From: Dichotomocladium elegans
Lineage: Eukaryota > Mucoromycota > Mucoromycetes > Mucorales > Lichtheimiaceae
Direction: 5' to 3'
Assembly: GCA_025716815.1 (NCBI GenBank)
Contig: JAIXMN010000028.1
Coordinates: forward strand, 1-64,000
DNA: 64,000 nucleotides
This document shows, piece after piece, positions 30,803-42,665 of the stretch (position 1 is the first letter of the stretch; each line of letters opens with the position of its first letter). A program made the translations under genes and the position numbers. Under the pieces are notes generated by a model that worked only from the letters and a program-made list of their open reading frames with translations, did no database searches and had not been told where the DNA came from.

Positions 30803-32512
30803 ATGGAGCTTTTAGTGTTTGAGGCTTATTTCCGTGAGACCAGAAACAGCGCGAGTCTCGCTGACTTCGTTGACAAAAACGCGTCATTTATAGCAAGGCA
30901 GCATAATCTCGGTGAAGACTTGAAGAGTGTTTGGACCACGCGCTATGCAAAGGCTCTTGAATTTTTCCGAAGCGAATCATCCGAGGAATCTCAAATCAGA
31001 CCGACGAAGGGCAAGAAGCCAAATTGGAGTCAAGTTGCGGAGCGAATAGTAGAAGTAAGCCTACTCAAGGAAACTGAGAGAGAGGGAAATGTTTTAATAT
31101 TCATTGATATCATAGGAGCAGCGCAATGGAATCGAAGAGTCTATTCCTTCCGCGTCAACTAGCAAGACGAGTACCAAGACGAGTACCGACACAGCAGCAA
31201 CCCTGACAACTGCGTTCATTGAAAGCTATCGCGCGATGTTTGACGCGTTCGACAACAATGACAAATGGGTGCTGCCTTCGGGGGCGGTTGTGGAGGACGT
31301 TATGTTTTCGTACGGTCTCACTTGTCGCAATGAGAAGTAAGTACTTGGACAAGATTAATCGCTCGCCGGATCGAAGATGAGTATACTTATTTGTTTTTGA
31401 AGCCCTTGTCACTCATTTATTCTTGATGTTGATGATCCTATCTGGCTGACCTTATTTCCGGATGAAATGGACCGGAAGGTCCTATTCGAACACAAGAGGA
31501 ACCCATTACCAGAAATCAAGCCGGAACTCAAAGAATATCTGAGCTCTTATATAGGGAAAGTGAGTTGCTGGTTTCTTTTCCGATGCTGTTTAGACAAAAT
31601 ACTCATTGAGCCTGATAGAGTGAGTTTAGGAGCCTGATGAGTCATGCACGGAGTCAATTTTTCGACTTCATGGATGATTTTGACATGGACTGGGCACAAC
31701 ACAGTATGGAAACTGCACTTCGCCTTTTCGGTTTCCCTGGCAAGAACATCCCCCTTAACGACCACACAGAATCCGATGTTCTCAAGAGAATGTGGATATT
31801 TATCGACAAAGCTTTTGATAATGTCGACGTGGATGTCCGCAGGTAATTTTTGTGTCCTTTAATAATAATATCACTAAACTGATATATTATCACTGACAAA
31901 ATAGTGGCGAGATGGAGAGTCGAGCATCATGTCAACGGAAGAACAAGGATCGCAAATTAGAAAGTCGGAAGTCCCACGGCCACAGAGCAGATTTACTTTT
32001 GAAGTGCACGATTGGCGAACTGGGTTGTGGCGAGGCAGGCAAGAGTGACCAAGGGGAATTTGGAACCAAAGAGCTACTCAAAGCTCCAAAAATGATGAAG
32101 GATATGCTCTCTGCACTTATTTCTGCATCGCCATCTGCCACAGACCTGGAAACAATTTGTTTCATCATCATGGGTAATTGAGACAATTGTGGTATCCCTT
32201 TGAGGTTTACTCAACTTGTACATAGGCCCGAAGCTGACTCTCCTTAGAATGGATCGACCATCTCGGCTTACATGTAGACTTTCGCGGAGCAAGCCAAAGT
32301 ATTTTCCAGATAACTTGGTACATTTTTCGGCCGGGATGGGTTCCCTGTTAGCACTGGTTTGGCAAGCCAAAGGGATCGTTTGTCGTACGTTTGCTTCTTT
32401 GCAGACACAAGAAATTGAAGGTGCAGAGATGAGCCCAGCAACATCAGAACCGCTACCACCATGTGCCACGAGTCCACCGCAAAGACACAAGAAACTACGC
32501 CTCAGCTATTAG
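30803..32512 (+). CDS. Uncharacterised six-exon gene of the duplicated unit, copy 2
   Basis: Exons 30803-31054, 31116-31336, 31403-31559, 31619-31842, 31905-32173, 32226-32512 join in frame (469 aa). It equals the copy-1 gene except for loss of four codons between GTKEL and LKAPKMMKDML and a few replacements, for example K to S in EAGKRDQG/EAGKSDQG. All splice sites are kept. An indel that is an exact multiple of three, with no stops in either copy, is consistent with selection for protein coding, although the duplication may simply be young. Confidence 0.75.
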
Positions 32513-32656
32513 GCCTCTTCATGATTACCTGCCATATCTCTCATCAAATAACCACCCTCTTGTATATTCCCTTTTTAACTCTTTCATACCAAATAAATAT
32601 CGTCAGCTCACAACTCTGGTAAATCAGCCTCCCTTTCTCTTCTTATTTGCACTACC

Positions 32657-33052
32657 ATGTCCGACACGAAGTACGATCGCCCTGAAAAAGCTCACCCTGA
32701 TAATGGAACCAAAATTTCCTTCGAGGAGATTGCAATCATTCTCGATTACCTTGAAGGAAATCAAGAGGGCTTGGCCACAACGCTTAACAAAAGCGTTGGT
32801 AGACGCGGTCCTGTCTCTACCATTTCCCAAGGAGGCTCGGCAAGGCTTAGCAAGGCGACAGTCGCCTGCAAAATTGTGGCAAAGCTCTAACCTCACTGAT
32901 AAGCCAAGAACATGGGAGGTGGAAAAGAATACTGGCCTGATCCGAGTATTGGCCACTTGGCGCCAGATACTCAAGCAATACCAGGCTCTACGGAAGACCG
33001 TCAGCAACACTGCCATAGCTGCCATGACCAGTCGGCACTTTTCCCGGTGTAC
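32657..33052 (+). pseudogene. SANT/Myb-like relic, copy 2
   Basis: Second copy of the relic at 17,040: open for 77 codons to 32,890, then shifted. ISFEEIAIILDYLEG and NKSVGRRG are kept; the same frame break as copy 1. Confidence 0.4.
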
Positions 33053-33542
33053 TCATCCTTAGCGGAACGGAAAGTATTTGCAACCAGGCTCCTAGGCCCA
33101 ATGCGCTTAGGCTGTCAAATGCACTCTCCATGGAACCTTTCCGTTCGGGGCCGGGTTTATGGTGCTCAACTCCCTGCTTCTGGCAGGTGCTGCGCGTCGT
33201 CAGTTTACGCTCTAGCACTTTCATGACTCACTTGCGCGGCAACTCCATAGGTCTACTGAGAGATGCATAATGCGGATATACACTTCCCTCGTCCACGCCG
33301 TGGTTCAGAGGATCAGACACTGTAGGTTACCCGTCTTCAATGATATGATGCAGACTATCTTTGTGATACAAACAGGATGGTTTTCGTGCCCTCTCTTCTC
33401 AGATAAACAATGGCTGTATTCTGTTGAGATGATACCAGCTACCTCGTACCCAATTGTTGCCTTTGTATTTTTTCTTTGATCACCCATAAGACATGGATGG
33501 GAAAAATAATCAAAAGACCAAGATACGTAACACACACAAGTT

Positions 33543-33916
33543 TTAATCGTCAGGTTGGTGTGCGTTCGAAAGACAATGAAAGTTTTCCCTTAGCAGCGCG
33601 ATAATCTTCTGGGAAGTGGTGTCAGGAAGGATGGAGCTATCGAAGCAGGCGATCTCGAAATCACTGCGCTGCGTCCGCTCTCGGCATACTGCGTCCCCTT
33701 GCTGAGCAACAGACCCGCAGAAGGTTGGATCACTACTGCTGAAATTTCTCATGGTACGAGCACCTCACTTTTTTTGTCTCTACCAAATCCACTAGATCTT
33801 CCGAGACGCAGATCCAGGATTTGCAGAGTTGATCATCCTCGTCTTTAACGACGTTTTCGGCCTTTGTTTTATGGATTGGCTTGTGGAGGTTCAGCAAGCG
33901 ATTCAGTGTCGGACAT
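33543..33916 (-). pseudogene. Myb/SANT-type domain relic, copy 2
   Basis: Copy of the 17,928-18,301 relic, with the same early stop and the DEDDQLCKSWICVSEDLVD segment in a shifted frame. The terminal 69-aa frame differs by one residue (NFHCLSN for NLRCLSN region). Confidence 0.4.
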
Positions 33917-34051
33917 GGTGTGAAGATGTGGATTAAGAGACATTATAGAAGCTAAGGGTGCAGGATTCGAGCTTTTTAGACGTGAGGTGATGACCATTTC
34001 CTTTCCACATATCCTTCAGCTTGGATGTCCTATTATATCTCCATGACATTT

Positions 34052-34462
34052 TCAACAGCAATGTTTTATTTCAAATTGAAAATCTTCTGTTTGTACAATG
34101 TTGGCTTGTACATGCCGCATTTTCGTTATTGTCGATGTTGTCATCACTGCTATCTCATCTCTGCGTCTTTTGCGAGTTACGAAATCCGACGGCAATAGTG
34201 GGGGAAATTCTGTGTTTTCGTTGAATGGTCGACAAATGCCGCGTTCTTGTAGAAATTGTTCACCCGGAGCTGCATTTTCATCTCCATCCTGTGCCTGTAT
34301 TTCGATCAACGATAATTTAGCGGTGGCCGCTTCTTGCCTCGCTTTTTCAGCTTCTTTTTGGAGGATTTTAAAGAGCTCCTCAAGCTCTTCGATTCGTTTT
34401 GTTATTAGATACTTGGTGTTGGTATTGTTTGATCCAAGCCTCGCTTCCTCCATTTGGGACAT
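34052..34462 (-). CDS. Coiled-coil protein, unknown, copy 2
   Basis: 136 aa, identical in protein sequence to the copy-1 ORF at 18,437-18,847: heptad helix RIEELEELFKILQKEAEKA and a KRRRDE patch. The preserved identity is notable, but the whole unit is nearly identical so it is not strong evidence of selection. Confidence 0.4.
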   Translation of the reverse strand: MSQMEEARLGSNNTNTKYLITKRIEELEELFKILQKEAEKARQEAATAKLSLIEIQAQDGDENAAPGEQFLQERGICRPFNENTEFPPLLPSDFVTRKRRRDEIAVMTTSTITKMRHVQANIVQTEDFQFEIKHCC

Positions 34463-34946
34463 GATCTGTTACAGACAAATGGACTTAAAGAGAGGTTTGG
34501 GTCCCACGTTGTCCCATATCCATGCTGCTTACTATCAATTGGCGATCCAACAGATCGCGATGCAGTTGTAGCATTCTTTTGTCGTGCACAAGAGCCTCCT
34601 TCTAGAGATCAACCGAGTGTGTATCTCTTCAGATACTGCTCTCGTGTTGTCACTTCCAGATGTATGATTTCCTGTTCATCCACAACACTCTACTCGACCA
34701 GGCTGATGCGTGATGGCAGGCTCGGAGGTAGGGTTCTTCATTCTCGCTCGCGATCCGCCCTTTCGATCCGATCCGATCCGCCGCGATCCCACTTATTATG
34801 TATACTATGCTCTAAAGTAGGTCTTGTGAAAGAGTAATTGTAGCAGTGGAACTGTTACGTATACATTGCTATCTCTATTGTCATGTTGTACTCTGGTTGA
34901 GAAGTAAGCAGAAGTTAATAGAAATATATACTAGCTCACGAGTAAT

Positions 34947-36776
34947 ATAAAACATTAACCTTAGATTGCAAAGAATGGGTGCGTTGGAATTTGAATGATC
35001 CAACTAGATCTATTGGGCATTGACAAATTTTTAATTCAATAGTAGCAACGAAAGTTCAACGGTTAATCTCTGTAAGGAGATGGCGAGATTGCTGTTTCTA
35101 GATTAGATTAGCAGCGGTTATGTGTGGCAGGAGACAGTTTGCGTGCACATGTAATTTGGCTCAGATATTTATACTGCTGCTGGAAGCAAGTGGTCGGCAT
35201 GGTGCGTTACATAGTGGAGACAGACGGATGGAGGCGTCAAATCTAATTGCAATGACCATAAGTACGTCGCTCTTGCAGTTCGATAACCTCCATTTATCCT
35301 TTTATACCACTCCTCTCACCATGCTCCACAGTATAGTCGATTTTACTTCTCTCATTCTTCCCATTAGATTGTTCTAGATCAACTAATATTGGTGTGGTGT
35401 GATTCTATTCCGTTACACTTCTTTCGTAATAGTTTTTTAGTTGAAGAGCTTAATAAATTTCTTTTCTTTAACTGCACCGAAAACAGAGTTTACTATAAGA
35501 CGGATCCATGAGTCAGACCCTTCACTCGATATGACTCGGGATCCGTGAACTCGGATCGGATACGAGTAGGAAGATTTGCAGTGCCAAAATTTGGCTGTTG
35601 CGGGCTGTAAACTTAAACACACATGACATTGCAAGGAGTTCTCAGTTTCTGCCGACTTAACATATTTGAGTATTTGATTTAGCAGCGAGATTGAGTCTTT
35701 CAATATCTAATGTGAGAAACGGTGTCAAAATGCTTACTTCCTCATCAACGACGTGAGCCTGCCCATCTTTTGTAAAATAAATTGATTAAAGAAACGGCTT
35801 ACGTCATGTAAAAATTTCAGAGCAAGATCTACGTCTATTGCCGTGATCTCGCATGGTCGCAACCATCACGCTGTGGATGAATATGATTTAGATGGCCCAT
35901 CCGGATGCTTCTGATTGAGATAAATAAGCGGAAGTCGGACCTCTCAATAATTTCTGTCACGCGACTAATTTTTCTTCAGATCTTAAAAAGTGCAAAAGAT
36001 GTATTAGACGGAGACTAAAAGTTGATCAAGCAATCTGGCATCTTTGGCAACAGCGTCCATGCCGCAGGTATCAATAGCTCCGGTAGATATTTCGAATAAT
36101 AGGAGATAATTCATTTATGGATGCTTCTCCTCTTGAGAAGGGTGTTGAAAGAGGAGAATTCCTTGCAGCTAAGATAAGCATCGTGTCGACTTCCTGAGAT
36201 GTGGTCCACTTCGCAACAGGATTTGTTGAGAACTGAAGAACGTTGTTCACATGACAATATGAACTTTGGCTCTCTTGGTCAATTTTTGAGTCGTTTCACA
36301 TTCGATATACGTGGTAGTCAACGTATGAGGTATTTTCGCCTCTGTAAATCCCTATCTTCTCAGGCTATAACTAACTTCGGGCGTGTATGTTTGCAACCTG
36401 CTTCTGTGGACCATCCGAGTACGCCCACTATTCGTTATCGACGAGACAGCTCGTTTTCTGTAGACGGGATATGGATGACCTAACTATCCTGTTATGCCAA
36501 TCACGTAGCATCGGGGATAAAATGAGAGTCCCAGTGAATGCGGGTTCGACAGGAGGAGTGGCCTTGCGTCAATTAAATTCAGTACCCGTCCGCACAACAA
36601 GATTCGTGTCACCGCTTTGCGGCATTTCACCAAAACATTTTTTCTTTGTTTTTTCTGGCAGATTCGGCATGGAATAATTAGCTCAAATTCCTCTCTTTTC
36701 CTTGTTTATTTACTTCTTTTTGTTTCGAAATTGACTGTTTCATTATCCTTCTTCCATCTCCTTTACTTATCTTACA
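34947..36776. other. Intergenic, no supported gene
   Basis: Unique AT-rich sequence right of unit copy 2. A GATCC-rich inverted stretch (ACTCGGATCGGATACGAG) lies near 35,550. ORFs of up to 96 codons (36,199-36,677) match nothing I recognise. The arrestin promoter should lie at the right end. Confidence 0.5.
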
Positions 36777-38016
36777 ATGTCATCAGCACATCCAGACGAC
36801 ACCCTTAACATATACCTCGAACACGATCCGCTTGTGCTGCATGGATCAACGAAGTCTAAAGCACCAGGAGGAGTGCTCCGTGGTGTGGCTGTTCTTCGTT
36901 TAGACCAGGTCTGTCGCATCCGATCCATTATCCTCCAATTTCAAGGCACGATAACCCAGCGTCATACCAAGAGTAAGTGTCCTACCTATGCTTTCTTCCG
37001 CTTTTGCTCATGGTCTGTTTTGTATGCGTTCAGAGTATGCCCACAGAATCGAACTTAAGGAAAACCAAGATCAGGAGATTATCAACCACACATGGACCTT
37101 TTTACCTGTTGCAGAAAACAAGCAACCTCACATTCTGCATCCAGGCACATACGCATACGATTTTGAATTACCCATACCAAACAACGTTCCCGAATCCACT
37201 CGCGTTGGCAAAGTGTACGCTGTCCAGTACAGACTTACCGCGACAGCTGATCGCCCGGGTCTATTCCTCCGGAATTATGTTTGCGAAAAACCTGTGCACA
37301 TTTCCCGGCGCGACGTCATTGAAGCTGCTGAGTTATCAACATATACAATGCGCTCGCCGTGGACCCATGCTACCCATGACTCTAGTGATTGCGGCGACCT
37401 CAGCGATGAGCCGCAACAACCGGTGACGATTGCTGGTCACTGTGCTAATGGGATGGTGGAGTACATATTTTCTATTCCGAATAAGAGCGTCTCTCAAGGT
37501 AGCGATCTCGTGCTTTCCGGCCATATAGGTGCGCTGGTCGACAATCTCGAACTCCTCCATCTGTCGTGTTATTTTGTCGAATGTATGACATGTCGCTTTA
37601 TGCGAGACGGTCCTAGCAACAAACCAAAAGTCCATTCCCGGGTGATTCAGGCTGTGCAGATCCGGGACGAACTCGATTCCATTGAATGTAGATTCCCAGT
37701 ACCCCACTCTCTAGAGGATTGCCAAGTTGATGCCCTCAACGATATCGTCAAGATCAGACACAAGATAAAGCTGGTCTTGAGTTTGATAGATCCCAAGGAC
37801 GGACGGCTCACTGAGATCAGGCTCACTATCCCCGTCAAGATCCGTCCATCGAACGACTATGACCTGGCTGAGTGGCTACCCGCCTACGAGGAGGATGGTC
37901 GGACATCTTTGCCTTACGACCCAACTCTCATGGCTACCTTGCTCTCCCACGAAAATCAAAAGCCTCATCCTTTTACCACTGCCATTCTACCAACGTATGA
38001 ACAAGTCACTCATTGA
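36777..38016 (+). CDS. Arrestin-domain protein (alpha-arrestin-like)
   Basis: Two exons, 36777-36972 and 37034-38016, give 392 aa. The N-terminal arrestin fold shows YLEHDPLVLHG, LRGVAVLRLDQ, IILQFQGTI and the hallmark GTYAYDFELPIPNNVPESTR followed by VQYRLTATADRPG. A C-terminal arrestin half follows (ISRRDVIEAAE, SQGSDLVLSGHIGAL). Fungal alpha-arrestins are adaptors that recruit Rsp5-type ubiquitin ligases to membrane transporters; PPxY motifs would show this, and the C-terminus (LPAYEED, LPTYEQVTH) has only partial versions. Intron retained would stop the frame early. The stop is at 38,014-38,016; the RING gene is convergent. Confidence 0.85.
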
Positions 38017-38321
38017 ATCCAACCTATTTTCTACGCCGTTTTCACCCTCCTTCATCTCTCGATCTCCCATTATTCGTTTCTATGTAAATAAGTATCATAA
38101 ATATGTATAATATGTAAATTAGAAATTAAATACCCACTATCTACTGTTCATATTACCTGCAATTCGATGGATCAACAATATTTTTAATAACTCGCCTTGT
38201 GTGACACAGTACTCTACATAATTTTCTCTTAGGAACGTTCATTTTCATGCTAGGCAGCATCATTCGCGATTAGAGCAAACTGGGACAGGCCATTTGCGTC
38301 CCTCTACGCCGACTCTTTTAC

Positions 38322-38350
38322 ATATACATATATATAATATATATGTATAT
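38322..38350. repeat. Perfect AT palindrome at the end of the RING gene
   Basis: Fourteen-base arms (ATATACATATATAT and its complement) around a single A. The right arm touches the stop codon of the minus-strand RING gene, in the space between two convergent genes. It could form a 3'-end hairpin for either transcript, or be a TA-microsatellite. Confidence 0.6.
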
Positions 38351-39347
38351 TAATCCTCTTCGGGGTATTGAACTCGAGACACATATGTCCAGTAATCTAG
38401 CCCACTGCGCAGGAAGGCCATGAGCTCTTTGACGAATCGTCTCGCCAGCATGTTACCATCTGCGGATTTATCTGCAAGATTCAGCCATCTTCCTAATTCA
38501 TCCAGTAGGTCTGTATATTCCATTGTCACATCAGACGCTGGGTCCAACGGTGATGACAGCAATGCCTTCCCCTTTCGCTGTTGTCTTTGCTGTCGCTGTC
38601 TGGATTTATTCGTATCGTACGGCACCATCAAGAGGGCCTTGATATGGCTTAATATATCCTCGTCGCATGGCCTGCCCAAAACGGCCGGTACCTCACGGGT
38701 TGCAAAAATACTGGCCTATAGAAAAACATGCCAGACAGGCTATAGCTAAAGTTTGAAAAAAAAAATCACCATCCCCCCTAATTGCTACACTTTACCTTTG
38801 GTAGGAGCTCTGGGGTGACATATTGAACCTGAGCATGAAGTCTTTGAGCTGGCGGATATATGGTATTGTCAAAGGCCTTATCAGAGAGAGCGCGATAGAT
38901 ACGATGCCGCTGCTGTGCAACGCGATCGAGGCGTGTTTCTACAGGTCGCTCGGGAGATGGATTGTGGCTTTTATTGCCGGCAAGGAAATATTCTTGGAAA
39001 GAATTGGTGCGTTCATCAATGTTGTATACCAGCGAATCAATCCCTTGTTTGCAGAGTGGACATGTTGGCGCGATGTTGATCCAATAACGGATGCACATGA
39101 AGCAGTAAGAGTGATAGCACGGTTGCAGGTAGGTGCGTTTTACATATGGCTGCATGCATATGGTACAGCTCGGAAGTCGTGAAAATTCATCATTGCAATC
39201 AATAGCATTATGCATAGTGGAGATCCGGCCATCAGCTTCTTCGACTCCGGAATGTTCCGCATTATCCGAGTTGGAGCTGGCTTTGATATCCTTGACGATA
39301 ATATCTGTCGCGTGACGCTTTCGTTTACTACCTGCGTGCACCTCCAT
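38350..39347 (-). CDS. RING-finger protein, TOPORS-like E3 ubiquitin ligase
   Basis: Exons 38796-39347 and 38350-38715 join in phase 0 (305 aa). Residues about 60-98 form a C3HC4 RING: CTIC, CYHSYC, FMCIRYW, CPLC. The context PTCPLCKQGIDSLVYNI, followed by RQ/RHRIYRAL some 45 residues later, resembles the TOPORS/ICP0-type RING followed by an RRxVY segment. A basic QRQQRQQRKGK patch near residue 225 may be a nuclear signal. Predicted role: ubiquitin (or SUMO) transfer to nuclear proteins; substrate unknown. The first ATG with an early KRKR signal was taken as start. Confidence 0.75.
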
Positions 39348-40027
39348 TGGATAAGGAAACAGATAGCAGCAGCTGGCTGGGTTTGAAAAGCATAAATACT
39401 TGCTTGAAATAATGCTGGTGGCTCGGCCAATGAAATCACAAACCAGGCACTCGCCGGAGTTATTACCCTGTGAAACTGTTCATGACGATCTGTCGTGCCA
39501 TGTGGGTAGGGGCGGGGGAGTTTGGAAGGCGATACGGTGGTGATGACGTTCAAATGGGCAGCAACATATCGCCTCCGAAGATGAGTAGGCAGTGATATAA
39601 GTGAGGAGACAGTCCGACAGCACCTTCTATGGGGGAATGCTATGTTTGCCGGCATTTAATTACTGTAGAAACACCCATAAAAAATTGTAGAATTTTGGAC
39701 AAGTGACTTCGCCAATTGCTCAACTGGAGCATTGTATCTTGGCTGTCAGTACATTCAGACATACTGCGCTTTCCACACCATCACCATGAGTGGAGAATTG
39801 ACTGTATAGGTAACTCGATGGAGCGTCTTCAGCCGCTGACCTATGAGGGCCGGGTGCCATACGATGCAGTCGCACCCCTTAATAAAAAAAAATAGAAGAA
39901 TGGACTCCCGAACTCCCGACGGTCTTAACCAAAAAAAAAAGGAGCCTGAACGTTTTTTCCTTTCCCATAATTTTTTTTTTACTTCCGTGCATAGTCTCTT
40001 TCCACGCCATTCCGATAAACGATAATA
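39348..40027. other. Intergenic, divergent promoter region
   Basis: Lies between the divergently transcribed RING and SAP30-like genes, so it should hold both promoters. A-runs and T-runs near 39,880-39,980 stand out; no clear TATA box. Confidence 0.45.
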
Positions 40028-40551
40028 ATGAAAACCAAGCGCACCAATGCAGTTAATAACACGAATGGCAACTCAACCTCAACTTCACTAAAGCATGGTC
40101 TCGAACGTGAGCGTGAACGGAAGCGACGGGTGATAGACAATAATAACGTCGGCAAGGAATTCCAAACGGCAAGTAACAGGCGTGCTTGGAATGGCACGCA
40201 CACAATGTCGCTAAATTGCAAAGTACTTTTCTTGCAGATCAACTTCAGCTCACTTGACATGTCAGTGTTGCGCAAATACTGCCGTGTCCACAAGGTAAAA
40301 GTGGATCCGAAGAGCAATAAGGAGGAGCTGGTCGCTGCAGTATCCCGCCACTTTGCCAACCAGACGGTCAAAGAAATTGATGCCGTTACTTGCTTCTTGT
40401 ATACCGCTCGTTACAGAGGTATGTTTTCATAGAGGAGAGAGTATTGGAATGAAAAGTTTCATGAGAGGAATGAGAGCATGTGCTGATTGGGAGTGTCTCG
40501 TTTCCTTGTTCGCCAATAGATAGCGTACTCCGACTACCACTCAACATTTAA
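40028..40551 (+). CDS. sap30: SAP30-like Sin3-complex subunit
   Basis: Exon 40028-40418 and exon 40520-40551 join across a GTATGT...AATAG intron. The C-terminal half is the Sin3-binding region of SAP30: INFSSLDMSVLRKYCRVHKV, then NKEELVAAVSRHFANQTVKE, FLYTARYRDSVLRLPLNI. SAP30 bridges Sin3 and the Rpd3/HDAC1 deacetylase to repress transcription. Without the last intron the frame ends at RYRGMFS, losing the conserved VLRLP end. The middle segment (SNRRAWNGTHTMSL, 23 codons, about 40,168-40,236) does not fit the family and is bounded by GCAAGT and TTGCAG in phase, so it may be a 69-bp GC-AG intron; the product would be about 140 or 117 aa. Confidence 0.8.
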
Positions 40552-41236
40552 TTCCCCCCCCCGATTTCACTTTCCTCGCACAGCAGCAGCAATTTAGCTA
40601 CCTCTTGTTCTTACGATAAAAAAGAAGATCAATGTATTGTATACTTGGCCGATAAGCATAATAAACTTCCTATTCCATACAATATAATGCTTTATATCGT
40701 TCATTTGCGGAGCACGTCCAGCCCGTGACCATACCAAATCCATAGCACTGGTGCTCCCCTGAGATCACATGCATTTCAAGTCGCCCCCCTCGTGTAAACT
40801 TCCCTCGCTTTCGCCCTCTCGTTTGATCTCATCATTCATAACTTACCTGTTTTAGCGGTAAATAATCAACCGTATATGCAGCGTTTTTGTCAAAAAGTCA
40901 CTAGCTTAGTCCAAATGAGGAGGTCGGTAGGAAGCCAGTCACCAGCTCTCTCTATTTGAGATGGTGGGAAGAAGGGATAAGCATTGTTGTTCCATTAAAT
41001 TATAACGTGCGCCATCTCCTTCGAGAGGCATTGTGACCATGATTGCAAAAGTGAATTTAGAGAGTAATGCTAAAGTAATGAACGCACGGGGTTAGTTATG
41101 CACTTTTTGATCTGGTAAACTTTTAACCCAATCCGACTGTGGTTAAAAAGCGTGACTTGGCGTGAACAGGGGAAAGCGAAACATCGGTCTGAGCCTTTTC
41201 TGCTCCTACTATCACCAAGCAGTTGTATTCAATGTC
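40552..41236. other. Intergenic, upstream of the cyclin gene
   Basis: AT-rich, no ORF of note. Should hold the cyclin promoter. Confidence 0.45.
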
Positions 41237-42142
41237 ATGGCATCAGCACCCCCAGAGGCGGCCAAAACTGACGTAACCGTCATCCAGGTGCCTGAATACT
41301 TTTATGCAATAGACATTAATTACCTCATCCATATGATTGGTAAACAGAAAGGCTGTATCTCTTGTTGCAGGACGTAATATTGACCCAACGCATATTCTCT
41401 CCACATAGCTGATATGCTTGGCCGACTAATATCGCACAATGACCTGATCCCTCTGACGTCAAGCAATATTACGCGATTTCATTCAAGAATGCCACCCAAC
41501 ATCTCACTCAATGATTATCTTCGGCGCATTGTCAAATATGCACCGGTGGAGAAGGCCTGCCTGCTGGTTTTACTCATTTATATTGATCGGATCTGCGAGC
41601 GACATCCTCATTTCACAATATCTTCCCTCACTGTCCATCGCTTTCTCATTACAGCGGTAACGGTTTCCAGCAAATCGCTGTGCGACTCGTACTGTACCAA
41701 TTCACACTATGCTAAAGTGGGTGGTATTTCCACACAAGAACTCAACCAACTCGAACTTGAATTTCTAAAGCTGATTGACTGGGATTTATCAAGTTCTGGC
41801 GCAATGCTCCAGCAGTACTACGCCAGACTGATCCTTCAGCACCCGTGTTACGAAAGAGTCCGGGGGGAACGCGAGCAGAGAGTAAACCAGGAGAAAGATA
41901 GCATCGATAGTGATCAAAAAGTGGAAACTAAGCAGACGGGAAAGCGACGGCGGAGTAGCACGCTGTTTGCTGAACAAGCAGCAGCCGCAACAGCAGCGGC
42001 TGCGTCCTTACCGTCGTCACCGCCGCTGGGTACGATGGACGGGACAGAAGAGGAGACACAGGAAGATAAGGACGAGAAAGAGGAAACAGTGCGGCATTTT
42101 GATACGTTGCTTCAGCGCGACTGGATACCCTATATTGCATGA
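41237..42142 (+). CDS. Pho80-like cyclin
   Basis: Exons 41237-41339 and 41409-42142 give 278 aa. The cyclin box begins LGRLISHNDLIPL and includes FHSRMPPNISLNDYLRRI, ACLLVLLIYIDRIC, HRFLITAVTVSSKSLCDSY and the YAKVGGISTQELNQLELEFL, IDWDL end, which is diagnostic of the Pho80/Pcl family. These cyclins bind Pho85-type kinases and control phosphate response, glycogen and cell cycle. The C-terminus has a polyalanine stretch and acidic tail. The ATG at 41,237 gives MASAPPEAAKTDV; an in-frame GTG further up is unlikely to be used. Confidence 0.88.
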
Positions 42143-42665
42143 AAAGCAACCCCTGTACCCTCTCTTTCCTGTTTACCAACCTTCATCCCTCTTTTATTGC
42201 CGTGCTGGCTGTACGCTTCGTCCGACCCAACCCACAGTAGACATCTCTTCCCCAGCCTCCTGCGTGTGATCGTGCTCTAACATCTGTGTTGATTGGAGCG
42301 CAACACATCTCTATTATCTCTCTTGTGTACATATTTTCCCTCAATTTTGGTTCTTGCAAATCTACACTTCTTTACGTCTTCTGATTCTTCAAATGATTAC
42401 GTTTAATGCATACCGAGATTATGCTTTGCGACAAGGCTCCTATCATCATCTTCAACAGACAGCTACAGTATAAGTTAGGGGAGAAGGGATATCCCCGCTA
42501 CAGAGCAACTGTCGGAGTGTCGAGAACAGAAGGAATTTGGGGGTGAGGCATGGGCGGAGGTAGAGAACCGGGGAAGGGGTACTGAAACCGAAGGAAAACA
42601 AAAGGGAACTGTGTGACTCAGCTATTTCTTTGTTCCATTTATTGAGAAAACAGAGTTTCCCTACA
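42143..42665. other. Intergenic, 3' UTR of cyclin and promoter of tim10
   Basis: Pyrimidine-rich after the cyclin stop, then purine-rich before 42,600. No gene seen. Confidence 0.45.

Larger units (their letters stand above)
29896..34946. repeat. ~5.05 kb duplicated unit, copy 2
   Basis: Second direct copy of 14,261-19,298. Differences seen: in-frame loss of 12 bp in exon 5 of the six-exon gene, loss of 7 bp before 32,657 and 2 bp near 33,220, a 33-bp GATCC-rich insertion at about 34,756-34,790, and scattered substitutions. The distance between copies is about 15.6 kb and the space between holds both Helitrons and the MULE relic. Confidence 0.95.

Noticed and set aside
29280..34946. Duplicated unit as a Helitron because CTAG lies near its right end
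   Set aside because: Homology of the two copies continues some 14 bp beyond the CTAG, so CTAG is not the terminus.
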